From: Verrucomicrobiota bacterium
GTDB taxonomy: Bacteria; Verrucomicrobiota; Verrucomicrobiia; Chthoniobacterales; Terrimicrobiaceae
Direction: 5' to 3'
Length of the DNA: 36,297 bases
NCBI GenBank assembly: GCA_026398275.1
Contig: JAPLTF010000057.1
Span: forward strand, 1 to 36,297
Part shown: positions 24,288-31,981 of the stretch, piece by piece
How positions within the stretch are numbered: the stretch's first letter is position 1
Layout: the number at the start of each line of letters is the position of its first letter
The notes under the pieces: model-generated
Told to the model about the DNA's origin: nothing
The model's database searches: none
The model's input: only the letters and a program-made list of their open reading frames with translations
Made by a program: the position numbers and the translations under genes

Positions 24288-25682
24288 CTACTCGTTGTAA
24301 GCGGCCTCGCCGTGCTGCGAGACGTCGAGACCCGTGGCCTCATCCTCGGGCTCGACGCGCAAGCCGATGGCGGCATCGACAAGTTTGAGAATCGCGATCG
24401 TGACGACGCCTGAAAAGACCGCCGTGAAAACGATGGCGATGATTTGATTGCGGAGCTGCTCCAGTCCGCCAGCCAGCGAAACCAGCGTTCCCTGGACCTT
24501 GAAGGTCGCCGCGATGGCGGGGTTCACCTCGGCGCTGGCCAGCACGCCGACGAGGACCATGCCGACCGTGCTCCCGACCCCATGGACGCCGAAGACATCC
24601 AGCGAATCATCGTAGCGGAACTTTGCCTTGAGCTTGGTCACCGCGAGATAGCAGCCCCCCCCACCGGCGAGGCCGATGAGGACCGCGGCGGGAATGGTGA
24701 CAAAACCGGATGCCGGCGTGATTGTGGCAAGCCCTGCGACCATTCCCGACGCCGTGCCGAGCACGCTCGGCTTGCCTTTGAGATACCATTCCAAAACGGT
24801 CCAGCTCAATGCGCCCGCAGCGGCGGAAAAGTGCGTCGCCGCAAAGGCGCTGGTGGCCAGCGCTCCGGCTGATACCGCGCTGCCCGCGTTGAAGCCGAAC
24901 CATCCGACCCAGAGCAGGCCAGTGCCGGTGAGGCTCAGCACGACATTGTGAGGAAGCATCGGCTCATGCGGAAAGCCGAGGCGCTTTCCCACGAGGACCG
25001 CGCAGACGAGGGCCGAGATGCCGGAGCTGATGTGGACGACCGTTCCGCCGGCAAAATCCAGGACCGGGATCCGGCCGCCGAGCGCCCAGTTGAAAAATCC
25101 CCCCCTGCCCCAAACCATGTGCGCGAGCGGAAAATACACGATCGTCACCCACAGGATCACAAAGACCAGATACGCGCTGAATTTCATTCGCTCCGCAATC
25201 GCGCCGCTGATCAGGGCGGGCGTGATGATCGCAAACATCATCTGGAAGAGCATGAACGTCTCCTGCGGAACCGTCGGCGCATAGTCCGGCTGCGGGGCCG
25301 CCCCCACCCCGTGCAGCAGGAAGTGTTGCAGCGGATTTCCGACAAAGGCGTTTCCTTCGCCGAACGCCATGCTGTAGCCGAAAATCATCCAGAGGATCGA
25401 GACCACGGACATCAGGATGAAGCTGTGCATCATCGTCGAGAGGACGCTGCGATTGCGCACAAGCCCGCCGTAGAAGAGCACCAGGCCCGGCGCGGTCATC
25501 ATCAAAACCAGCGCCGCGCTCACGAGCATCCAGGCATTGTCGCCGGTGTTGATCGCGCCGCTAGCGGCAGCAGCCGCCCCGGCTGTTTGCACTTCAGCCG
25601 CCGCCCTCTGAAGAGGAAAAAAACAGGACGCGCAGAAAAGGAACAGCGGAAGCAGAATCCGGGAGGTTCGGGAGATTTTCAC
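24288..25682 (-). CDS. amt: Ammonium transporter
   Basis: This is an Amt/Rh channel for NH4+/NH3 in the cytoplasmic membrane. The protein has a signal peptide of about 30 residues (SRTSRILLPLFLFCASCFFP) and then eleven expected helices. Family motifs are APGLVLFYGGLVR, the conserved DFAGGTVVHISSG, HNVVLSLTGTGLLWVGWFGF and the second pore-histidine region VFGVHGVGSTVG. The C-terminal tail ends in the EPEDEATGLDVSQHGEAAY segment typical of Amt1-like proteins and needed for gating. I prefer the GTG at 25682 (first residues MKISRTSR) to the TTG at 25697. No glnK or glnB gene is next to it, unlike in many bacteria. A -10-like TATAAT lies 80 nt upstream. Confidence 0.96.
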   Translation of the reverse strand: MKISRTSRILLPLFLFCASCFFPLQRAAAEVQTAGAAAAASGAINTGDNAWMLVSAALVLMMTAPGLVLFYGGLVRNRSVLSTMMHSFILMSVVSILWMIFGYSMAFGEGNAFVGNPLQHFLLHGVGAAPQPDYAPTVPQETFMLFQMMFAIITPALISGAIAERMKFSAYLVFVILWVTIVYFPLAHMVWGRGGFFNWALGGRIPVLDFAGGTVVHISSGISALVCAVLVGKRLGFPHEPMLPHNVVLSLTGTGLLWVGWFGFNAGSAVSAGALATSAFAATHFSAAAGALSWTVLEWYLKGKPSVLGTASGMVAGLATITPASGFVTIPAAVLIGLAGGGGCYLAVTKLKAKFRYDDSLDVFGVHGVGSTVGMVLVGVLASAEVNPAIAATFKVQGTLVSLAGGLEQLRNQIIAIVFTAVFSGVVTIAILKLVDAAIGLRVEPEDEATGLDVSQHGEAAYNE

Positions 25683-25761
25683 AGGCGGAAAAGGCAAAAC
25701 GAAATGCCGCCGGGTGTCAACTCCAGGCCCGCGACACTCCAGGCCGCAAGGCTTTGCGCTA

Positions 25762-25767
25762 ATTATA
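25762..25767 (-). promoter_or_regulatory. Probable -10 box of amt
   Basis: The minus strand has a perfect TATAAT in an AT-rich island (AATTATAAGC on the plus strand), which would give a leader of about 70 nt before the GTG at 25682. No clear -35 is found at 17 nt, and I see no sigma-54 type GG-GC pair. Confidence 0.4.
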
Positions 25768-25864
25768 AGCTTTTCTTAACTTGCGCCTTGACGCCGCGCC
25801 TGAAAACCGCTGAGCTTTTCCCTGCTGACCGGACATTTTCCGGCCGTTTGTTCTTTTCAACCAA

Positions 25865-25971
25865 TCCGCCGGCCTAGGAAAGCGGGGTGAAATTCCCCCA
25901 CTGTCGCGCAAAGGTCAAAGTCCGGGTTCGAACCGGCGGAGAAAACTGCACCGTCCTGAAATGGACAACGG
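25865..25971 (+). promoter_or_regulatory. Cobalamin riboswitch-like leader
   Basis: The closing helix TCCGCCGG (25865-25872) pairs with CCGGCGGA (25933-25940). Inside are GGAA, then a GGGG-TGAAATT-CCCC hairpin (25884-25898) matching the GGTGAAAATCC core. ACTGTCGCGCAAAGGT matches the CCCGCCACTGT region. AAAGTCCGG...ACCGGCGG corresponds to the B12 box. A further hairpin (25951-25971) could be the kissing-loop arm. Downstream, ACGGGG/CCCCGT (26011-26043) may be the expression platform, ahead of the ribosome site AAAGGA at 26061. The consensus fit is partial in the B12 box. Confidence 0.72.
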
Positions 25972-26069
25972 CGACGCGTATCGTCCGTGCAGGGGTAGTC
26001 CTTTTTCTATACGGGGGAAAGGCTGTCCGAAGACACTCCCCGTGAAATTCGAAATAGAAAAAAGGATAA

Positions 26070-26678
26070 ATGAAAAAGACACTATTGGCATTCGTGCTCA
26101 CAACTCTGGGCACACTGATCACCCCGGACTCCGGCTACACTCAAATCCAGGTTGGAAGCGGGCCGGATTCTTCGTTCCTGGTCGTGGAGGCTGCGGCATT
26201 TGGAGCTCCGCTCGTTTACCAATGGAACTATACTTACAATGTTTCGGCCCCGCCTTCCACTGCGGACATGATCACCGCAGTCGATTTGGTCTCATTGGAG
26301 CTCAACTTTACCATTCTCTACAGCGGCACGTTCCTCGACTCCATCGAGCATTCCAGTCTGACGCTGACAAACGCCAGCAGCTACCCATACAGCCCTTTCT
26401 GGGCCCAGTGGGTCAGCGGCGGAACATCAGGCAGCCCTCTCGTCGCCAAACCCTCCGGCGTCTGGAGTGCCGGCTATGGCATAACCTATCGGGAGCTCGC
26501 GCCGGGATCATGGGATGGGTTCATTTTCAACGGGGTCTATGATTCGAACCCTCCTTACGATGTGATCTCCCTCGCTCCCTCCGTTGCTCCTGTGCCGGAA
26601 TCCTCCTCCCTCATCCTCCTGACCGGGGCTATCCTGCTCCTTCTCATCCGTGCAAGAAAAAGGCTTCACGCTTGTTGA
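26070..26678 (+). CDS. PEP-CTERM sorting-domain surface protein
   Basis: The 202-residue exported protein has a signal peptide (MKKTLLAFVLTTLGTLITP). Its middle region is beta-rich and has no cysteines before the tail. A tripartite C-terminal sorting signal follows: PVPESSS, one helix (LILLTGAILLLLI) and a basic end (RARKRLHA). Exosortase enzymes recognise this signal and attach or release the protein at the cell surface; none is encoded here. The gene sits about 100 nt behind the riboswitch-like leader with the ribosome site AAAGGA 3-4 nt before the ATG. Its end overlaps the pseudopilin gene by 29 bp. Cobalamin control is inferred from the leader. The function of the middle domain is unknown. 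Confidence 0.85.
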   Translation: MKKTLLAFVLTTLGTLITPDSGYTQIQVGSGPDSSFLVVEAAAFGAPLVYQWNYTYNVSAPPSTADMITAVDLVSLELNFTILYSGTFLDSIEHSSLTLTNASSYPYSPFWAQWVSGGTSGSPLVAKPSGVWSAGYGITYRELAPGSWDGFIFNGVYDSNPPYDVISLAPSVAPVPESSSLILLTGAILLLLIRARKRLHAC

Positions 26679-27414
26679 ACTCCTGACGGTGATCGCCATC
26701 GTGATGGTGCTGAGCATGGTGTCGTTCGGCGCCGGCTGGAGGGTCTACGAATCTTCCTCACTGGCCGTTTCCGCCAACAATATCAGGCAGCTCTCCGTGG
26801 GCGGCATCAACTACCTTGCCGAGCACAACTACGTTTACTGGCCTTGGTGCCAGGAAAATGTCGAAGTCACCGGCGATGCGGCATGGTGGTTTGGCTACGA
26901 AACACCGCAGAGCAGAAAACGGGCCGAAGGGTCAAGGGATTTTGATCCTGCCAAAGGACCGCTGAGCGGGTATATTCCAAAAGGGATCCGCCCGGATCCG
27001 AGCTTTTCCCTGGAGGGGAACGCCTTTAAACCAAAATACCGGAACGGGTATATCGGCACCGGCTACAATACTCTTCTCAGCGGTGGCTGGAGATGGGTGA
27101 ATGATGAAATAACTCCGCGGCTGAACCACTGGCAACTTTCCGACCCTGCAAAAGTCGTGGTCTTCTTCACCTCTGCACAAGTCGCATTCCAACCTCCGGC
27201 GTCCCCCAAAAAGCCGATGTTGGAAGAGTTTTACGGTGTCGATGCCTGGAGTCAGCCAAGCGTCCACTTCCGCCACCACGGAAAAGCAATGGTCTCCTTC
27301 GCGAGCGGCAATGCGGGGTTCCTCGACATGGATGAATCAACGCGCGACATGTCCATGCCAAAGGCCAACGTCGGGCGGTTTGCTCCTAAAGGAGATACGA
27401 CGTATCTGAAATAG
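26650..27414 (+). CDS. Type II secretion/type IV pilus-like pseudopilin
   Basis: The 254-residue protein starts MQEKGFTLVELLTVIAIVMV. This is a class III prepilin peptide with cleavage after Gly, N-methylated Phe and Glu5, followed by one hydrophobic helix. The globular part is rich in aromatic residues and ends with the FRHHGKAMVSFASGNAGFLD motif. That motif is common in the large verrucomicrobial and planctomycete family of H-X9-DG-like pseudopilins (DUF1559-related). The GTG at 26650 lies inside the PEP-CTERM gene, so expression is coupled and shares the riboswitch leader. Such genes often occur singly, away from the secretion machinery. The role is unknown; a surface fibre or substrate-binding tip is a guess. 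Confidence 0.85.
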   Translation: MQEKGFTLVELLTVIAIVMVLSMVSFGAGWRVYESSSLAVSANNIRQLSVGGINYLAEHNYVYWPWCQENVEVTGDAAWWFGYETPQSRKRAEGSRDFDPAKGPLSGYIPKGIRPDPSFSLEGNAFKPKYRNGYIGTGYNTLLSGGWRWVNDEITPRLNHWQLSDPAKVVVFFTSAQVAFQPPASPKKPMLEEFYGVDAWSQPSVHFRHHGKAMVSFASGNAGFLDMDESTRDMSMPKANVGRFAPKGDTTYLK

Positions 27415-27435
27415 GCTTTCGGCTTGACCCGCAAT

Positions 27436-27456
27436 GAAATAAAGTTACTTTATTTC
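27436..27456. promoter_or_regulatory. Operator palindrome of the vapBC-type module
   Basis: GAAATAAAG and CTTTATTTC form a perfect 9-bp inverted repeat around TTA, ending one base before the antitoxin ATG. A -35-like TTGACC lies at 27424-27429 and the AT-rich palindrome covers the -10 zone. Binding of the antitoxin here would block RNA polymerase, and transcription would begin at or very near the ATG. Confidence 0.6.
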
Positions 27457-27457
27457 C

Positions 27458-27712
27458 ATGAAAGTGGTGAATCTGTCCATTCCCGAAGAGACCTGGCGCA
27501 TGGCGCGGATCGAGGCGGCGAAACGCAATACGAGTTTAAGCGCGATCGTCCGCGGCTACCTGCAGGCCATGGTGAAGGGAAAGGCTCCGGTGGTCTTTGC
27601 AGACTCCGCCGACAAGGATCAGCAGGAGCGGAGGAAACTTGTCGAAGCCCTCAAGGACTGCAACCTCGTTCTCGGCTTTAAGCCCTCGCGCGGAAAAACC
27701 TATGAGCGTTGA
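27458..27712 (+). CDS. Ribbon-helix-helix antitoxin (VapB-like)
   Basis: The 84-residue protein starts with a beta-strand (MKVVNLSIPEETWRMA) and two helices (RIEAAKRNTS, LSAIVRGYLQAMV). This is the ribbon-helix-helix DNA-binding fold of CopG/Arc-type antitoxins. The second half is charged and should wrap the toxin. It overlaps the PIN-domain toxin gene by 11 bp. The palindrome just before its ATG is the likely autoregulatory operator. No room remains for a Shine-Dalgarno site upstream except the palindrome itself, which supports leaderless translation. Pairing with a PIN toxin makes the antitoxin role likely. Confidence 0.82.
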   Translation: MKVVNLSIPEETWRMARIEAAKRNTSLSAIVRGYLQAMVKGKAPVVFADSADKDQQERRKLVEALKDCNLVLGFKPSRGKTYER

Positions 27713-28115
27713 GGCGTTTCTGGACTCGAACATCCTTCTCTACGTCGCCTCCAAAGATCCGGCGGATCGCAGGAAAGCGGCGCGGGCAGCCGAGATTGTC
27801 GCCGGAACCCGGTTTGGTGTCTCTTTGCAGGTCGCCCAGGAATTCTATCACAACGCCCGGGTGAAAGCCCGGCTGGGCATCACCTCCGGGCAGGCGGAAA
27901 AGATCATAAGCCTTCTGCTGTCGCGCCCGCTCGTCATTTCCGACGAGACCCTCTTCGCGGAGGCGCGGCGCATCACGGAGCGGTATCAGCTCCGTTACTG
28001 GGATGCCGCCATCGTGGCGGCTGCCGCCCGTCTCGGCGCGCCCGTGCTCTATTCGGAAGACCTCAATGACGGTCAAACCTACGATGGCGTCAAGGTCGTG
28101 AATCCGTTCAGCTGA
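27702..28115 (+). CDS. PIN-domain ribonuclease toxin (VapC-like)
   Basis: The 137-residue protein has the PIN fold: FLDSNILLY with the first catalytic Asp, QVAQEFYHN with the Glu, and RYWDAAIVAAA with the next Asp. The terminal strand is VLYSEDLNDGQ. Family members cleave tRNA or rRNA and are held inactive by the RHH antitoxin encoded upstream. The ATG at 27702 overlaps the antitoxin gene by 11 bp. All acidic catalytic residues are in place, so the toxin should be active. The convergent porin gene ends 4 bp away, so the module is tightly inserted between core genes. Confidence 0.88.
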   Translation: MSVEAFLDSNILLYVASKDPADRRKAARAAEIVAGTRFGVSLQVAQEFYHNARVKARLGITSGQAEKIISLLLSRPLVISDETLFAEARRITERYQLRYWDAAIVAAAARLGAPVLYSEDLNDGQTYDGVKVVNPFS

Positions 28116-28119
28116 CCGC

Positions 28120-29457
28120 TCAGAACGTCACGCCGAAGTGCACGCCGAGCACGGTGGCATTCGCGACCTGCCCGTCGCCGCCGGGGCGGATGACGTATTG
28201 CAGGAACGGCTGGACGAACGACCACTTGTTGACCTGGACGCGGTATTCAAATTCCAGCACGCCTTCATAGGTGTCGGCGATCTGCCGCCCCTCCTCCCGG
28301 TTCGCCAGAATCTGATAGTAGCTGTAGTTGCCATAGGCCAGCGCGATGCCGGCCTGGTCGTGGTCGCGGGTCGGGATCAGCCCCTCATAGACAAGCCCGG
28401 TATAGAAGAAGAACGGCAGGCAGTTGTCGTATTTGGGCGCGTAGTTCACGAACCCCAGCCACCGCAGCCCCTGCCTGGAATCCTTTGGTGACGCCGCGAC
28501 AACTTTGGATTTTCCGTCAGTGGTTTTTCCGCCCGATACCTCAACGTCCGGCGCGGGCTCGCGATAGAGCGTCTGCTCGGCCATGGCGTAAAATCCATAC
28601 TTGCCGTCATACCTGGCTCCGAAGAACGAGGTGTTCTCAAGCCCCCAGTAGTAGCCGCCGACGGAATATTTTCCCGGAAGCCCGGCGATCTTCGGCATCA
28701 CTCCGGTCTCCCCGAGCGCATACCAGCCATTCCTGTTCCAAGGCTGCGCTCCGGCGAGTTCGAGCCCGTGGTTGGACGTCGAGGCATCACCCGGAATCGC
28801 CATGTAGAGACCGCCCTGCGCATAAAACCAATCCCAGGGAGCAACCTTCGCCATCCCGCCCCAGGCGGCGTAACTGGATGACCACCCCACCCCGTTCGAG
28901 CTGATTCCCTTTCCGCTCACGATGATATTGTTCCGGAAAAGCTTGGCGTCCTCCTGGCGCGCGAAAAGTTCATAAGGGTTTTGCCATCCCCCGGAGATCG
29001 TCAGGAAATTCCGGACCCCGAAAAGCTCGGGTGTGGTGTAGGTGAGATAAAACGGCAGCAGGCGCCAGTGCATCCCCCCCTGGTAGGAGGAGGGGTTGAA
29101 CGCCGGTGAGGCCCCGACGTAATTGTTGACGTTCGTCCCCTCGCGCATGCGGACTCCCCCCACCGCCGTGAGACCTTCCAGCCCATCCCATCCGGTCGCT
29201 TTTGCAAAATCGAGCCTGGCCTCAAATTTCAGCTCCTGATCGAACGTGGCCCGGTGCTCAAGCCCTCCGTCGACGACACCATAGACGGTGCCCAGCCACT
29301 TGCCGCCGAGAGTGAGGCCGTGATCCACGACAACCTCCCGCGCGCCGAACCAGTCTCCGGCCGCCCCGCGCCCGTTCCACCATCCCTCGACTTCACCGGC
29401 CGAACACACCCCCACCAGCCCTGCGGCCAGTGCCAATACGAAAAACCACGATTTCAT
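28120..29457 (-). CDS. OprB-family carbohydrate-selective porin
   Basis: The 445-residue outer-membrane protein has a signal peptide (MKSWFFVLALAAGLVGVCSA) and the family start GWWNGRGAAGDWFGAREVVV DHG. Alternating amphipathic strands follow, ending in an aromatic terminal residue (VLGVHFGVTF), which is the BAM recognition signal. WLGFVNYAPKYDNCLPFFFY and DTYEGVLEFEYRVQVNKW are typical OprB strands. Relatives carry glucose and other sugars across the outer membrane. The start codon is preceded within 3 nt by a hairpin/operator (29460-29480), so expression is probably controlled there. No sugar-uptake genes are adjacent. Confidence 0.9.
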   Translation of the reverse strand: MKSWFFVLALAAGLVGVCSAGEVEGWWNGRGAAGDWFGAREVVVDHGLTLGGKWLGTVYGVVDGGLEHRATFDQELKFEARLDFAKATGWDGLEGLTAVGGVRMREGTNVNNYVGASPAFNPSSYQGGMHWRLLPFYLTYTTPELFGVRNFLTISGGWQNPYELFARQEDAKLFRNNIIVSGKGISSNGVGWSSSYAAWGGMAKVAPWDWFYAQGGLYMAIPGDASTSNHGLELAGAQPWNRNGWYALGETGVMPKIAGLPGKYSVGGYYWGLENTSFFGARYDGKYGFYAMAEQTLYREPAPDVEVSGGKTTDGKSKVVAASPKDSRQGLRWLGFVNYAPKYDNCLPFFFYTGLVYEGLIPTRDHDQAGIALAYGNYSYYQILANREEGRQIADTYEGVLEFEYRVQVNKWSFVQPFLQYVIRPGGDGQVANATVLGVHFGVTF

Positions 29458-29459
29458 TC

Positions 29460-29480
29460 AGGATTAGTTTTTCTAATCCT
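29460..29480 (-). promoter_or_regulatory. Inverted repeat at the oprB start, operator or translational hairpin
   Basis: AGGATTAG and CTAATCCT form a perfect 8-bp stem with a TTTTT loop, ending 2 nt before the porin ATG. The stem could sequester the ribosome site in the mRNA. A second imperfect copy (TTAC-TTTTT-CTAAT) lies at 29503-29517, exactly 39 bp away, which favours a DNA-binding protein site. Confidence 0.5.
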
Positions 29481-29591
29481 CATATTGGTTTCAATGCTTT
29501 TTTTACTTTTTCTAATACATCGCCACTCCCCCGCACTTCCCGCCGGTGAAATAATCTGGCCCGAACCGGCAAAACGGTTTATTTCCGGCTC

Positions 29592-30119
29592 ATGAAACTC
29601 CTCCTCTCCCTCGCCCTGCTCGTCCCGTTTTTTGCGCTGCATGCCGGCGATCATGCCGGGGCGCTTTCCAGCCTGAATGCCCTGCCTGCCAAATACAAAG
29701 ACGGGGTGCTGAAGCTCTCCGCCGACAACGCGAACCCCAATCCGGAGACATGGTATGTCGTGGCCCAGCGGGGCGGCAGTGACAGCGACATCCACAACCT
29801 GACCATCGAGGGCGGGCAGGTCATCTCGGACAAGCGGACGATCGGCCTGCGGGAGATCTTCGGCCAGGCCAGCCCGATCTCGCTCGCCAGGGTGGCCGTG
29901 GATTCGCGGGACGCTTTCGCCATCGCGCAGAGATACGCCAATGCCAACGGCAAGACGGTCGGCAGCGTCAGCTTTGCCCTCCAGCAAAAAGGCGGATCCT
30001 CGGCCCCGATCTGGTCGGTCTGGTGCTACGGGCCGAGCGGGTCCTACCAGGGGCTCCTCCAAATGCTCGCCACCGACGGCACGGTCATCTCGAACGACGC
30101 CTTTCCGATCAAGCCGTAG
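29592..30119 (+). CDS. Secreted protein of unknown function
   Basis: The 175-residue protein has a signal peptide (MKLLLSLALLVPFFALHA). The mature part alternates strands and short helices (DNANPNPETWYVVAQRG, DIHNLTIEGGQVISDKRTIG, APIWSVWCYGPSGSYQG), which loosely resembles PepSY-like folds. It has one cysteine and no catalytic motif I recognise. It ends 5 bp before the rlmN GTG start, so the two are probably co-transcribed. It is divergent from the porin gene across a 134-bp regulatory gap. Confidence 0.7.
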   Translation: MKLLLSLALLVPFFALHAGDHAGALSSLNALPAKYKDGVLKLSADNANPNPETWYVVAQRGGSDSDIHNLTIEGGQVISDKRTIGLREIFGQASPISLARVAVDSRDAFAIAQRYANANGKTVGSVSFALQQKGGSSAPIWSVWCYGPSGSYQGLLQMLATDGTVISNDAFPIKP

Positions 30120-30124
30120 CCCGC

Positions 30125-31195
30125 GTGGAAGTCTATTCTCTGGCAAAGGCCGATTGGGAGGAACGGCTCTCCCTCCTCGGCGAGCCGCGGTTCCGCGCAG
30201 GCCAGATCCTGGAATGGCTCTACAAGCGCCGCGCCTCCCGCTGGGAGGACATGACGAACCTGCCCGCCCCGCTCCGCGAAAAGCTGTCCGCCGAATTCCC
30301 GATCGCCCCGCTCGAGATCGTCCGCGAGAGCGGGTCCGGGGACACCACCAGAAAATTCCTTTTCCGGCTTGAGGACAGGCAGCTGATCGAAACCGTCCTG
30401 ATCCCTGCGTCCCCCGCCCTCTACGGCGAGGCCTCCGACCGCCGCACCGTCTGCATCTCGAGCCAGGTCGGGTGCGCGTATGGGTGCAAGTTTTGCGCCA
30501 GCGGGCTCGACGGATGGAAGCGCAATCTCACGGCGGGTGAGATCGTCGGGCAGTTCCTGCGCGTCGGGGCGCTGGGCGGCGAGAGGATCAACAACATCGT
30601 GTTCATGGGCATGGGCGAGCCGATGGCCAACTACGACAACCTCCTCCGCGCGATCGGCATTTTGAACGCCTCATGGGGAGTCGGCCTCGGAGCCCGGCAC
30701 ATGACGATCTCGACCTCCGGGCTCGTCCCGGGAATCCGGGACCTCGCAGCCCAGCCGCTCCAGGTCCGCCTCGCAATCTCGCTCCACGGGGCCACGGATG
30801 AGATCCGCAACAAGATCATGCCCGTCAACCGGAAATACCCGCTCGCCCAGCTTCTGGACGCCTGCGCCGATTATGTCCGGCAGAAAAAGCAAAAGCTCAC
30901 GTTCGAATATATCCTCATCAAGGACCTCAACGACACCCCGGATCAGGCCCGCCTCCTCGCCGCGCATGCGCGGAAGCTCGGCGCGAAAATCAACCTCATC
31001 CCCTGCAACTCGGTCGAGGGGCTCGATTGGGAACGCCCCGACGAACCCCGACAGATCGAGTTTCTTTCCATCGTCCGCCGCGGTGGTGCCGATGCCACCC
31101 TGCGCCGGGAAAAAGGTTCCGACATCGCGGCCGCCTGCGGGCAGCTCCGCCTGCAGGCCGAAAAATCCTTTGCACAGTCCAAGCCTCTGAACTAA
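30125..31195 (+). CDS. rlmN: Dual-specificity rRNA/tRNA adenine-C2 methyltransferase
   Basis: RlmN is a radical-SAM enzyme that methylates 23S rRNA A2503 and A37 of some tRNAs. The 356-residue protein has the cluster motif CAYGCKFC (Cys117, 121, 124), the FMGMGEPMANYDN motif, STSGLVPGI and LAISLHGA. The C-terminal methyl-carrying cysteine is in DIAAACGQL (about Cys338), paired with Cys117-region chemistry as in E. coli. The GTG at 30125 gives the usual family start (VYSLAKADWEERL). Everything needed for activity is present. It follows the small secreted protein gene by 5 bp. Confidence 0.96.
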   Translation: MEVYSLAKADWEERLSLLGEPRFRAGQILEWLYKRRASRWEDMTNLPAPLREKLSAEFPIAPLEIVRESGSGDTTRKFLFRLEDRQLIETVLIPASPALYGEASDRRTVCISSQVGCAYGCKFCASGLDGWKRNLTAGEIVGQFLRVGALGGERINNIVFMGMGEPMANYDNLLRAIGILNASWGVGLGARHMTISTSGLVPGIRDLAAQPLQVRLAISLHGATDEIRNKIMPVNRKYPLAQLLDACADYVRQKKQKLTFEYILIKDLNDTPDQARLLAAHARKLGAKINLIPCNSVEGLDWERPDEPRQIEFLSIVRRGGADATLRREKGSDIAAACGQLRLQAEKSFAQSKPLN

Positions 31196-31205
31196 CGGTT
31201 TGTTG

Positions 31206-31859
31206 ATGCCGCACGACGACGATGATTTTTCCGGGGATATCTGGGACGAATACCAATGGGAACGGTTTCTCCAGGAGCAGGATCGGAATACCGAGAAGTA
31301 TTTCGGCCTGCTCGAAAAGTTTGCCGACCATCCGGAGCGCGACGAACTGATCGCCAGAGAGATGGGGTGGGACTCGTGCGCGGACGACAGCGAGATCGAG
31401 GAAATCGCCGACCTCATGTGCGGGCAGGAATTCGAAGACAGCAAAGAGGATCCGGCCAGCGAGGGGGAATTTGACAAGTTCACAAAGTCCCCGATCTACG
31501 AGGACACGCTCCGGCTCCACCGGTGGATCAACAAATGGATCGACTCGGACAAACGGCTCAGGGACCACCCGGAAGCGATACGCTTCGCGACGCGCTCCGC
31601 TGTCTGCGGAGCCAAGCTCGCAGCCGCTCTCTGCGGGGATGACATCACCGAACTCGGGATGACGATCGCCTATCTGAAGCGCGCGCTCAAAGCCTCGAAC
31701 GACGCGCTGGATGCAACCGCCAAGCTGGTGGATGCCGGCGTGCTGGACAAGCGCCGCGCGGCGGTGGCCAGGAGATACGTCTTCAAAATCCGGAACCGCG
31801 TCGTGGACCACATGAGCGAATTCCGTGCGGAATGGCGCAAGCGATACGGGGAGCGTTGA
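31206..31859 (+). CDS. Hypothetical cytoplasmic protein, acidic N-terminus
   Basis: The 217-residue protein has an acidic beginning (HDDDDFSGDIWDEYQWERFL) and a helical body (YEDTLRLHRWINKWIDSDKRL, YLKRALKASNDALDATAKLV). The C-terminus is basic (FRAEWRKRYGER). It has no signal peptide or membrane helix. I do not recognise the family; it may be lineage-specific. The ATG at 31206 was chosen over two TTG codons at 31200 and 31203. It follows rlmN by 10 bp and could be in its operon. Confidence 0.65.
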   Translation: MPHDDDDFSGDIWDEYQWERFLQEQDRNTEKYFGLLEKFADHPERDELIAREMGWDSCADDSEIEEIADLMCGQEFEDSKEDPASEGEFDKFTKSPIYEDTLRLHRWINKWIDSDKRLRDHPEAIRFATRSAVCGAKLAAALCGDDITELGMTIAYLKRALKASNDALDATAKLVDAGVLDKRRAAVARRYVFKIRNRVVDHMSEFRAEWRKRYGER

Positions 31860-31900
31860 TCTTTTCTTTGAATGCCGCGCGGGGATCGCGCGTTGCCCCT

Positions 31901-31981
31901 ATGGACCATGAACGCGAATTGCTCGAACGCGCCCATAAACACCTCCAATCCCTCCTGAAAGACGCCCATGAAAGATTTTGA
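31901..31981 (+). CDS. Possible 26-residue small ORF ahead of the anti-sigma-like gene
   Basis: The frame encodes one highly charged amphipathic helix (MDHERELLERAHKHLQSLLK and six more residues). It overlaps the following gene by 14 bp, which would couple the two. It may be a real small protein or the tail of a lost gene, for example the sigma factor that usually precedes such anti-sigma genes. No Shine-Dalgarno site is visible. Confidence 0.35.
   Translation: MDHERELLERAHKHLQSLLKDAHERF

Noticed and set aside
23884-24300. Alternative open frames within the glycosyltransferase gene
   Set aside because: They are shadows of the conserved donor-site region in the proper frame.
25865-25940. tRNA-like reading of the 76-nt segment with a 7-bp end helix and a GTTCGAAC loop
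   Set aside because: The T-stem and anticodon arm cannot be drawn properly, whereas the conserved blocks fit a cobalamin riboswitch and lie in front of a gene.
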